From RGIG529 sp963929765 (GTDB lineage Bacteria > Bacillota > Clostridia > Oscillospirales > Oscillospiraceae), in NCBI GenBank assembly GCA_963929765.1, contig CAWVKD010000005.1, positions 1 through 6,265 of the forward strand: a stretch of 6,265 nucleotides of DNA, read 5' to 3'. Below, piece after piece: positions 1 to 4,521 of this stretch; the first letter of the stretch is position 1; every line of letters starts with the position of its first letter. The notes beneath the pieces were generated by a model. That model worked only from the letters and a program-made list of their open reading frames with translations. It was not told the origin of the DNA and searched no databases. The position numbers and the translations under genes are program-made.

Positions 1-6
1 GTTCAT
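1..6 (-). CDS. Possible first two codons of a downstream gene, cut by the window edge
   Basis: An ATG at 6-4 on the minus strand lies 10 nt past the stop of the DUF4358 lipoprotein gene. It is preceded by AAAAGGG (17-11) with a short 4-nt gap. This fits the second gene of an operon, but only two codons (Met-Asn) are visible, so the product cannot be named. DUF4358 genes in Clostridia are often seen near membrane-bound O-acyltransferase genes; that is background knowledge and is not shown here. Confidence 0.3.
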
Positions 7-16
7 AATACCCTTT

Positions 17-547
17 TCATTGAAAAAACGCCTCGAACGCACGAACCGCTTTTGCCGTTTGCTCCTCTGCAAACTGAGCAGCCGTCATATCATCTTCACT
101 TGTGTCATCCGGCGCGCCTACTAACAAAAAGCCCACATAATCTCCATGACGAACCACTTGACATGCATTGACTTTTGCTTGGTTCATTGGATATTGGATA
201 CTCTCTTGGATCATTGATTCCTTTGCAGCGTTTAAAGCTGTCTCAATGACTTCCCCTTTTCCACTCTCTGCTTTTACTATAATTACCCGATCCGGGTGGA
301 ATCCAATTGCCGGCATTTCTGCTTTGATCTCATCTACCAGTGTCATATCAATCCCAAAAGTTTCTCTCAACATCTCTTCTGGAATCTCCGTATCCGGGAG
401 ATAATCTTCGCCATAAGCCTCCCGGATAGCAGATACAATTTCTTCAGCGGAATAGTCGTTTGAGGAAGATACCTGTTGGAAGCTGCATCCTGCCATCACA
501 ATAACAAGCACTAAAATACCAACCACCACAGAAAAATTTCGTTTCAT
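17..547 (-). CDS. DUF4358 domain lipoprotein
   Basis: This 176-residue protein is predicted to be exported and lipid-anchored to the outer face of the membrane. It starts with MKRN, has a hydrophobic stretch at about 5-19, and a lipobox-like MAGC with Cys21 as the acylation site. A short Ser-rich linker follows. The mature part resembles DUF4358: a helical segment with EEIVSAIREAYG (35-46), then DRVIIVKAESGKG (86-98), a helix, the YPMNQAKVNACQVVRHGDY stretch (119-137) and a final hydrophobic strand GFLLVG. The molecular role of DUF4358 is not established. The frame stays open 41 codons further upstream, but the start at 547 is chosen because GGAGG lies just before it, the signal peptide begins there, and the promoter overlaps the upstream extension. 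A gene may follow 10 nt downstream, so it could be the first gene of an operon. Confidence 0.8.
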   Translation of the reverse strand: MKRNFSVVVGILVLVIVMAGCSFQQVSSSNDYSAEEIVSAIREAYGEDYLPDTEIPEEMLRETFGIDMTLVDEIKAEMPAIGFHPDRVIIVKAESGKGEVIETALNAAKESMIQESIQYPMNQAKVNACQVVRHGDYVGFLLVGAPDDTSEDDMTAAQFAEEQTAKAVRAFEAFFQ

Positions 548-558
548 AAAACTGCATA

Positions 559-568
559 CCTCCTTTTT
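559..568 (-). promoter_or_regulatory. Ribosome binding site of the DUF4358 gene
   Basis: AAAAAGGAGG on the minus strand lies 11 nt upstream of the ATG at 547. It decides in favour of the 176-residue product over the longer open frame. Confidence 0.7.
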
Positions 569-641
569 GATGAGGTTAGACGCTGTTTGATCTAAAAAGT
601 TCCTTTTCCGCTCATGAGTTATTTTATTATGAAGCTGTTTG

Positions 642-670
642 ATTATATACAATTTCATCTGTTTTTGCAA
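642..670 (-). promoter_or_regulatory. Sigma-A type promoter of the DUF4358 gene
   Basis: The minus strand reads TTGCAA (670-665, four of six matches), a 17-nt spacer, then a perfect TATAAT (647-642). Transcription would start near 635, giving a leader of about 88 nt before the ATG at 547. Confidence 0.65.
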
Positions 671-879
671 TACCTAGCTTCATAAAATACAACTGGTTTT
701 CACAGAAGAATCTCGATTTATCATTTCTATTTCAATAAAAGGCACTCTTCCTCTTTAGAATATTAGAATGAAAAGAAGCAACGGTTGTAATGCTTGCATG
801 CTTGATGCATAAAAGCCTGTGACTATAGTAAATATCTCTTGATGCTACTGGCATGTTGCTAACAAATGAATCAAGGCAG
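671..879. other. Intergenic stretch with no supported gene
   Basis: This AT-rich gap lies between the DUF4358 promoter and the tRNA terminator. No coding frame with a credible start and length was found on either strand. The only structured element is a candidate plus-strand promoter at 802-829, listed separately. Confidence 0.6.
802..829 (+). promoter_or_regulatory. Candidate orphan promoter on the plus strand
   Basis: TTGATG (802-807), a 16-nt spacer, and TATAGT (824-829), with TG just ahead of the -10 region as in an extended -10. No gene follows on the plus strand. A transcript starting near 836 would meet the hairpin at 889-917, which is followed by a run of T on this strand too. It could drive a short RNA of about 85 nt, or it may be a chance match in AT-rich DNA. 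Confidence 0.3.
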
Positions 880-917
880 AAAAATAAAAACCTTAGAATC
901 ATTCAGATTCCAAGGTT
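880..917 (-). terminator. Terminator of the tRNA operon, possibly bidirectional
   Basis: A 12-bp stem (889-900 paired with 906-917, one G-U pair on the minus strand) closes a 5-nt loop. On the minus strand it is followed by a U-rich tail (complement of 880-890), immediately after the tRNA-Val CCA end. On the plus strand the stem is followed by T to 922, so it could also stop transcription arriving from the left. Confidence 0.85.
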
Positions 918-921
918 TTTT

Positions 922-997
922 TGGTGGAGACAACAGGACTTGAACCTGTGACCCCCTGCGTGTGGAGCAGGTGCTCTACCGGCTGAGCTATGCCTCC
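922..997 (-). tRNA. tRNA-Val (anticodon CAC), CCA encoded
   Basis: This folds as a full 76-nt cloverleaf. The acceptor stem GGAGGCA pairs with TGTCTCC (one G-U), the D arm is GCTC/GAGC, the anticodon stem CCTGC/GCAGG, and the T arm ACAGG/CCTGT. The discriminator is A, and CCA is encoded. The seven-base anticodon loop is TCCACAC, so the anticodon is CAC (964-962), which reads GUG. Position 33 is C rather than the near-universal U (see findings). A73, A35 and C36 agree with valine identity. It is the last gene of the operon, 49 nt after tRNA-Glu and directly before the terminator. Confidence 0.92.
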
Positions 998-1005
998 ATA
1001 GGGCA

Positions 1006-1034
1006 CAGCAGAGGAACCATGTCGTCCTCTGCTG
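1006..1034 (-). other. Spacer hairpin between tRNA-Glu and tRNA-Val
   Basis: A perfect 10-bp stem (1006-1015 with 1025-1034) closes a 9-nt loop in the 49-nt spacer of the tRNA transcript. No U-run follows on the minus strand, so it is not a typical terminator. A role in processing the precursor RNA is possible but not shown. Confidence 0.6.
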
Positions 1035-1046
1035 CATCCAACAATT

Positions 1047-1121
1047 TGGTGACCCGTACGAGACTCGAACTCGTGTTACCGCCGTGAAAGGGCGGTGTCT
1101 TAACCACTTGACCAACGGGCC
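1047..1121 (-). tRNA. tRNA-Glu (anticodon TTC), CCA encoded
   Basis: This 75-nt cloverleaf has acceptor stem GGCCCGT paired with ACGGGTC (with a G-U pair near the end), anticodon stem CCGCC/GGCGG, and loop CTTTCAC, giving anticodon TTC for GAA/GAG. The T arm is ACGAG/CTCGT and CCA is encoded. It is the middle gene of the operon and begins 6 nt after the end of tRNA-Met on the transcript. In bacteria without glutaminyl-tRNA synthetase, glutamyl-tRNA also serves other uses; nothing here tests that. Confidence 0.95.
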
Positions 1122-1127
1122 ACATTT

Positions 1128-1204
1128 TGGTAGCGGCAACTGGATTTGAACCAGTGACACTTCGGGTATGAACCGAATGCTCTAGCCAACTGAGCTATGC
1201 CGCC
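1128..1204 (-). tRNA. Elongator tRNA-Met (anticodon CAT), CCA encoded
   Basis: This 77-nt cloverleaf has acceptor stem GGCGGCA paired with TGCCGCT, so the end pair is G1-U72. The anticodon stem is TTCGG/CCGAA, the loop TTCATAC and the T arm ACTGG/CCAGT. It lacks the three G-C pairs above the anticodon that mark initiator tRNA, so it is an elongator. The G1-U72 end and the CGG-TTCATAC-CCG core match the Bacillus-type elongator Met tRNA as I recall it, which favours Met over the lysidine-modified Ile tRNA that also has CAT. It is the first gene of the operon. Confidence 0.9.
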
Positions 1205-1210
1205 ATTTTC

Positions 1211-1229
1211 GCCCCGTTTTCAACAGGGC
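1211..1229 (-). other. Leader hairpin at the 5' end of the tRNA transcript
   Basis: GCCCTGTT and AACGGGGC form an 8-bp stem (one G-U) with a 3-nt GAA loop. It starts almost exactly at the predicted transcription start (about 1230) and ends 6 nt before tRNA-Met. It probably forms a structured 5' leader removed by RNase P; that role is inferred. Confidence 0.55.
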
Positions 1230-1236
1230 AAGAGTT

Positions 1237-1265
1237 ATTATACTGGATAAAACGATTCTTGTCAA
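1237..1265 (-). promoter_or_regulatory. Consensus promoter of the tRNA operon
   Basis: The minus strand has a perfect TTGACA (1265-1260), a 17-nt spacer and a perfect TATAAT (1242-1237). This is as strong as a sigma-A promoter gets and fits a stable RNA operon. Transcription would start near 1230. Confidence 0.92.
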
Positions 1266-1337
1266 CAGGAAAATGAACTTTATTTTTCTTTTTTCTCAAT
1301 TCTCTTTTTGTTTCCCAAAAATGATTCGAGCAGATAA

Positions 1338-1366
1338 TTGACAAACGAATGAAAAAGGGCCATAAT
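1338..1366 (+). promoter_or_regulatory. Promoter of the zinc-ribbon membrane protein gene
   Basis: Perfect TTGACA (1338-1343), a 17-nt spacer and CATAAT (1361-1366, five of six). Transcription would start near 1373, leaving a leader of about 109 nt before the ATG at 1482. It is divergent from the tRNA promoter. Confidence 0.75.
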
Positions 1367-1381
1367 AACTACACTAGTTAT
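1365..1381. repeat. Inverted repeat at the start site, operator candidate
   Basis: ATAACTA-CAC-TAGTTAT is a perfect 7-bp inverted repeat with a 3-nt centre. It overlaps the end of the -10 box and the predicted start point of the zinc-ribbon gene, where a repressor would block transcription. No regulator gene is next to it, so an operator role is inferred. Confidence 0.4.
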
Positions 1382-1403
1382 AATATGTTTTTCCTTTACC
1401 AAT

Positions 1404-1430
1404 AAGTCGGAATGCATATATGCAAGACTT
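1404..1430 (+). other. Hairpin in the leader of the zinc-ribbon gene
   Basis: AAGTC (1404-1408) pairs with GACTT (1426-1430) around an inner palindrome TGCATATATGCA (1413-1424), with an uneven internal loop of 4 and 1 nt. It lies about 50 nt before the start codon. No known riboswitch fold was recognised. Confidence 0.35.
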
Positions 1431-1481
1431 GTTTTGAAGGTTTTCTTTCGCAGTTGTCTAAATAATAAAAGGGGATTTTAC

Positions 1482-1874
1482 ATGTATTGGCTTCGGCAGT
1501 TTATGGCCGGTCGGCGCGGTGCCGATCTCTTAACATTTGTTCTTTTAATCATTTCTTTCATCTTATCTAATATTGCTTTCTATACGCGTTCAACGATTCT
1601 ATATCTTCTGTTTCTTCTGGTTCTTGCGTTTTGCATCTTCCGCTTTTTTTCTCGAAACATTCCCCGGCGCGCAGCAGAAAATGAAATATTGCTTCGTTTA
1701 TGTCGCCCCATTATCCGCTGGTTTTCCACTTCCAAGCAACGCCGACAGGATCGGCAATACCATCGGTTCTTTAAATGCCCTAATTGTAAAGAACGTCTTC
1801 GTGTTCCGAGGGGAAAAGGAAAAATTATCATCACATGCCCCAAGTGCGGTACACAGTTTACCAAGACGACATGA
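1482..1874 (+). CDS. Small membrane protein with a C-terminal zinc ribbon
   Basis: This 130-residue protein has two hydrophobic helices (about 16-34 and 38-56), a basic, Arg-rich linker (about 57-95), and a C-terminal zinc ribbon. The ribbon ligands are Cys99 and Cys102 (CPNC) and Cys119 and Cys122 (CPKC), joined by a basic loop. The many positive charges after the second helix and at the N terminus suggest that both ends, including the ribbon, face the cytoplasm. The start at 1482 follows AAAAGGGG by 7 nt; the frame is open to a TTG at 1434, but that has no binding site. Its function is unknown. Such ribbons can bind nucleic acid or protein, and no partner gene lies nearby. It has its own promoter, with an inverted repeat at the start site. 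Confidence 0.75.
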   Translation: MYWLRQFMAGRRGADLLTFVLLIISFILSNIAFYTRSTILYLLFLLVLAFCIFRFFSRNIPRRAAENEILLRLCRPIIRWFSTSKQRRQDRQYHRFFKCPNCKERLRVPRGKGKIIITCPKCGTQFTKTT

Positions 1875-1927
1875 CCATCTTGTTATATTATTGAATTAAA
1901 TATTTATTTTATCGTATAAACAAAACT

Positions 1928-1958
1928 AAGGCGGAATCGTTTCACACGATTCCGCCTT
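1928..1958 (-). terminator. Strong hairpin terminator between convergent genes
   Basis: A perfect 13-bp stem (1928-1940 with 1946-1958) closes a 5-nt loop. On the minus strand it lies 22 nt past the DUF4430 stop and is followed by TTAGTTTTGTTTA, a fair U-rich tail. On the plus strand the tail is poor in T, so it would end the zinc-ribbon transcript less well, though the hairpin is the only candidate there. Confidence 0.8.
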
Positions 1959-1980
1959 GCTGTATGGAGTAATCCACCGT

Positions 1981-2445
1981 TTAGCCTCCAAAAAATGCGT
2001 TCATATCGCAAATATAGAGCCACTCTATCTGATCACCTTCCTGCACCACACATTGTCCTGCACCTAAGGATGGCACCTCTCCATTGACGCGAAAAAGCCA
2101 CCCGGAAGTAGTTCCACACGCGCCTTCGTATAAAGAGCCAATCCCTTTTACATATCCATCGCTTATGTCCAACGCTATCCTTTTCTCTTGTAGCTCCCGC
2201 TGCAATACATCCAAAACGGTTTCTCCTTCTGTTACAAAAACTTCTTGGCGCGAAAATATTATTCCGTCTTTGGGAAGCACTTCTTTCATCTCGTCTGGCA
2301 ACTGTTCGCTTTGCATTGCTTCTTGGCAGGTAATAGATAGCGTTGCCTTCTTTTGGCTATCCATTTGCTCTACTTTTTGGCTGCCACAAGCCGCTAAACA
2401 CAGGCAGAGCAACAATAGCACACTAAGAATGCTCTTTTGTTTCAT
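1981..2445 (-). CDS. DUF4430 (transcobalamin-like C-terminal domain) lipoprotein
   Basis: This 154-residue protein is predicted to be exported and lipid-anchored. The signal peptide has a hydrophobic core at about 6-18 and lipobox LAAC with Cys20. After a linker (21-33), the rest fits one DUF4430 domain: strand TLSITCQ (35-41), helix ETVLDVLQRELQEK (75-88), then GWLFRVNGE (115-123), SLGAGQCVVQEGD (126-138) and IEWLY (140-144). In transcobalamin and intrinsic factor the related domain helps hold cobalamin. In bacteria it also occurs in surface proteins of unknown ligand, so B12 binding should not be assumed. The ATG at 2445 follows AAGGA by about 8 nt. No clear promoter was seen in the 104 nt upstream, and the upp hairpin in between is a modest terminator, so some read-through from upp is possible. 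Confidence 0.8.
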   Translation of the reverse strand: MKQKSILSVLLLLCLCLAACGSQKVEQMDSQKKATLSITCQEAMQSEQLPDEMKEVLPKDGIIFSRQEVFVTEGETVLDVLQRELQEKRIALDISDGYVKGIGSLYEGACGTTSGWLFRVNGEVPSLGAGQCVVQEGDQIEWLYICDMNAFFGG

Positions 2446-2500
2446 TCCATGTTTCCTTCTTCCCTTATTGATCTGATTGTCTATTCAATATGAAATCAAT

Positions 2501-2534
2501 TTTGTGGCGCAGAAACACTTCTCTGCGCCACAAA
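2501..2534 (-). terminator. Terminator hairpin after upp
   Basis: A perfect 13-bp stem (2501-2513 with 2522-2534) closes an 8-nt loop, starting 15 nt past the upp stop. The tail on the minus strand is TTGATTT after AAA, so the U-run is weak. It may end the tsaE-tsaB-upp transcript only in part, or mainly protect its 3' end. Confidence 0.65.
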
Positions 2535-2549
2535 CAAAAATCAATCCAT

Positions 2550-3191
2550 TCACTTAGTGCCAAAAATACGATCTCCTGCATCTCCTAAACCTGGAACGAT
2601 ATATCCTTGCTCATCTAACCCCTGGTCCACTTGTGCACAATAGATTTCTATGTCAGGATGGTCTTCTGATACACGTTTGATCCCTTCCGGTGCTGCAATG
2701 ATACTCATCAGCTTAATATTATGACATTCATAATTTTTCATAAACTGAATAGCAGCAGAGGCAGATCCACCCGTCGCCAGCATTGGATCTAAAATGAGTA
2801 CATCTCGATCTGCAATATCTCTGGGCATTTTGCAGTAATATTCTACAGGTTCTAATGTGTCTGGATCTCGATATAGCCCAATATGCCCCACTTTAGCAGA
2901 AGGAATCAATGTTAAAATGCCGTCGATCATTCCCAGTCCTGCTCGTAAAATAGGCACAATAGCTATTTTTTTCCCTGCCAGTACCTTTACTTTTGCTTTA
3001 GCAATGGGCGTTTCTATTTCAACTTCTTTCAACGGTAGTTTCCGTGTTGCTTCGTAACACATCAATCCTGCTATTTCAGATACAATATGGCGAAAATCTT
3101 TCACGCCAGTATGTTTATCTCGTAACATAGATACTTTGTGTTGCAACAACGGGTGATCTAGTATATGCACATTCTGGCTTTCTTTTTCCAT
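2550..3191 (-). CDS. upp: Uracil phosphoribosyltransferase
   Basis: This cytoplasmic enzyme makes UMP from uracil and PRPP in pyrimidine salvage. The protein has 213 residues (E. coli Upp has 208) and is clearly full length. Visible marks are HPLLQHK near the N terminus (13-19), VPILRAGLGM (79-88), the PRPP-binding loop LDPMLATGGS (134-143), and the C-terminal uracil-binding segment YIVPGLGDAGDRIFGTK (197-213). The ATG at 3191 follows AAGGAGA with good spacing. The gene starts 13 nt after the tsaB stop, and its binding site lies right at that junction, so it is the last gene of the tsaE-tsaB-upp operon. In many Firmicutes upp lies elsewhere (for example near glyA or atp genes), so this position is of interest. 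All key residues are present. Confidence 0.97.
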   Translation of the reverse strand: MEKESQNVHILDHPLLQHKVSMLRDKHTGVKDFRHIVSEIAGLMCYEATRKLPLKEVEIETPIAKAKVKVLAGKKIAIVPILRAGLGMIDGILTLIPSAKVGHIGLYRDPDTLEPVEYYCKMPRDIADRDVLILDPMLATGGSASAAIQFMKNYECHNIKLMSIIAAPEGIKRVSEDHPDIEIYCAQVDQGLDEQGYIVPGLGDAGDRIFGTK

Positions 3192-3204
3192 TTTTCCATC
3201 TCCT

Positions 3205-3924
3205 TCATTCGTCCATTTTTTGCGCTTTCTCTCGTTCCAATCGTTCTCGTTCTGCTTGGGAAAGGCGCAAATAGGAGGGTTGCAATTGGTCTGGTGAAAC
3301 CATTTTGCCTGCTTCTGCCATTATCTGTGCTGCGCATACTACTCCCCATGCAGACTGCATTTGTAAATGCGCTGGTGGCAAATCTAGTTGTTCCCCTTGT
3401 TCGATGGCATAAGTATAGCATAAAAGTGAGCCATCTCCAATGAGAATCTTTCTTTTTTTTATTTTTTTCAGTTCCTTTATCAGTTCAGGAAGACCTATGG
3501 CCCGATCTGCACATATACGTTCGATTTTCCCGCCTTGACAGCAAAACAGAGCATTATATACCTGATTTCGCCTTGCATCCATCACTGGACATAGTACAGC
3601 ATCTTCCATGTGTGTTAACATATAAGCCATGGCTTCTAAGGTGGAAACGCCACAACACATCTTATCTCCTTGCCATGCAAGTCCTTTGGCTATAGAGATG
3701 CCAATACGAATTCCCGTAAAAGAACCTGGTCCTGCTGCTACTGCAATTGCATCTATATCCTTCATGGTCCACTCGCAATTTTGCAACATAGACTCTATCA
3801 TCGGTAAAATCGTACGGCTATGGGTCTGCCTATTATTTTGAAAATACTGTGCCACCAATGCGCCATCTTTTCCAATGGCCACAGAAGCCGCAGATGCAGA
3901 GGATTCAATGGCTAAGATGTTCAA
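3205..3924 (-). CDS. tsaB: tRNA t6A biosynthesis protein TsaB
   Basis: TsaB partners TsaD and TsaE in moving threonylcarbamoyl to A37 of tRNAs that read ANN codons. This protein of 239 residues has the ASKHA-type fold. Seen in the sequence: MNILAIESSASAASVAI (1-17), the QTHSRTILPMIESML stretch (33-47), the glycine-rich AAGPGSFTGIRIG (63-75), VMDARRNQVYNALF (114-127), and the C-terminal QPSYLRLSQAER (215-226). It uses a TTG start at 3924, inside the end of tsaE, with a 20-nt overlap (3905-3924); the conserved N terminus begins exactly there, and GGGGGAG lies 6 nt upstream. Translational coupling with tsaE is likely. The family has lost the catalytic metal site, and the protein works as a scaffold. 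Its partner tsaD is not in this window. Confidence 0.96.
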   Translation of the reverse strand: MNILAIESSASAASVAIGKDGALVAQYFQNNRQTHSRTILPMIESMLQNCEWTMKDIDAIAVAAGPGSFTGIRIGISIAKGLAWQGDKMCCGVSTLEAMAYMLTHMEDAVLCPVMDARRNQVYNALFCCQGGKIERICADRAIGLPELIKELKKIKKRKILIGDGSLLCYTYAIEQGEQLDLPPAHLQMQSAWGVVCAAQIMAEAGKMVSPDQLQPSYLRLSQAERERLEREKAQKMDE

Positions 3925-4348
3925 TGATATCTCCCCCGCCTTCTATTGTAATAATTCTTTCTTGCTCCGTATCTCCACGCATAATAAAGATACGAATATC
4001 ATCTTGAAATAACTGGGGAGCACGCTCACTCCATTCTACAGCACAGACCCCGCCGCGATGCAAGTAATCCTCCCAGCCAATGTCATACAGTTCATCTTCT
4101 CCGCCCAGCCGGTATAAATCAAAGTGAAATAGCGGAAGCCTACCACCGTGATATTCATTCACAATGGTAAAGGTTGGGCTGGTCACCGGCTCCTGAATGC
4201 CAAGCCCTGCTGCAATTCCTTGAATCAATGCTGTCTTTCCTGCACCCAATTCCCCAAACAATGCAATTACAGTACCCGGTATCAAAAAATGGGCTATTGT
4301 TTGCCCTAAGGCTTCTGTTTCTACCTTATCGGTAGAACAAAATTTCAT
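3905..4348 (-). CDS. tsaE: tRNA t6A biosynthesis ATPase TsaE
   Basis: TsaE is the small P-loop ATPase that resets the TsaB-TsaD complex during formation of t6A at position 37 of tRNA. This protein has 147 residues, about the usual length. It shows a Walker A motif GELGAGKT (32-39), the conserved SPTFTIVNEY (57-66), HFDLYRL (75-81), and VEWSER (104-109), all typical of the family. The ATG at 4348 follows AAGGGTG, with a promoter at 4412-4440, so this is the first gene of the operon. It overlaps tsaB by 20 nt. No sign of truncation. The C-terminal end (about 135-147) is also where the tsaB binding site and start lie, so its codons are doubly constrained. Confidence 0.96.
   Translation of the reverse strand: MKFCSTDKVETEALGQTIAHFLIPGTVIALFGELGAGKTALIQGIAAGLGIQEPVTSPTFTIVNEYHGGRLPLFHFDLYRLGGEDELYDIGWEDYLHRGGVCAVEWSERAPQLFQDDIRIFIMRGDTEQERIITIEGGGDIIEHLSH
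3931..3937 (-). promoter_or_regulatory. Ribosome binding site of tsaB, inside tsaE
   Basis: GGGGGAG on the minus strand lies 6 nt before the TTG at 3924. It supports this uncommon start codon and lies within the last codons of tsaE. Confidence 0.7.
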
Positions 4349-4411
4349 TTTTTCACACCCTTACATGTTTTTATTATAGCTGTCACATATGTATCACCTA
4401 GTAATATGATA

Positions 4412-4440
4412 ATTATATCACAAAATAGATTTTCTCGCAA
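4412..4440 (-). promoter_or_regulatory. Promoter of the tsaE-tsaB-upp operon
   Basis: The minus strand has TTGCGA (4440-4435, four of six), a 17-nt spacer, and a perfect TATAAT (4417-4412) with TGA ahead of it (extended -10). Transcription would start near 4405, about 57 nt before tsaE. Confidence 0.75.
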
Positions 4441-4465
4441 AAAGATTTCTCTCGCCTGTATTCGC

Positions 4466-4494
4466 TTTACTATTTTAGCAAATAATGATACACT
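4466..4494 (+). promoter_or_regulatory. Likely promoter of the SEDS gene
   Basis: TTTACT (4466-4471), a 17-nt spacer and TACACT (4489-4494), with TGA ahead of it as in an extended -10. Each box matches four of six. Transcription would start near 4501, leaving a short leader of about 21 nt that holds AGGAGG (4511-4516). Confidence 0.5.
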
Positions 4495-4521
4495 GATGCT
4501 AAAACAATCGAGGAGGCAAGA

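Noticed and set aside
548..670. A 41-residue N-terminal extension of the DUF4358 protein starting at a TTG at 670
   Set aside because: It overlaps the predicted promoter, has no binding site, and would bury the lipoprotein signal peptide. The ATG at 547 with GGAGG upstream is better.
680..745. A 21-codon minus-strand frame starting with GTG after GAGGAAGA
   Set aside because: The spacing between the binding site and GTG is too short, it has no recognisable content, and such short frames are expected by chance.
903..1160. An open frame of 85 codons on the minus strand across the tRNA genes
   Set aside because: It is read through three clear tRNA genes and has no coding features.
1128..1204. 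The CAT-anticodon tRNA as initiator tRNA-Met or as lysidine-type tRNA-Ile
   Set aside because: The anticodon stem lacks the three G-C pairs of the initiator. The G1-U72 end and anticodon arm match the Bacillus-type elongator Met tRNA, so Ile is less likely, though not strictly excluded by sequence alone.
1573..1899. An open frame on the plus strand in another phase of the zinc-ribbon gene, and one on the minus strand
   Set aside because: Both are shadows. Only the 1482-1874 frame has a binding site, membrane helices and a four-cysteine ribbon.
3158..3443. Two open frames, one on each strand, over the tsaB-upp junction
   Set aside because: tsaB and upp are firmly identified in the minus strand with proper starts; these frames have no family features.
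4383..4398. The palindrome ACATATGT between the divergent promoters as an operator
   Set aside because: Only 8 bp are symmetric and it lies within the tsaE leader; symmetry this short is common in AT-rich DNA.
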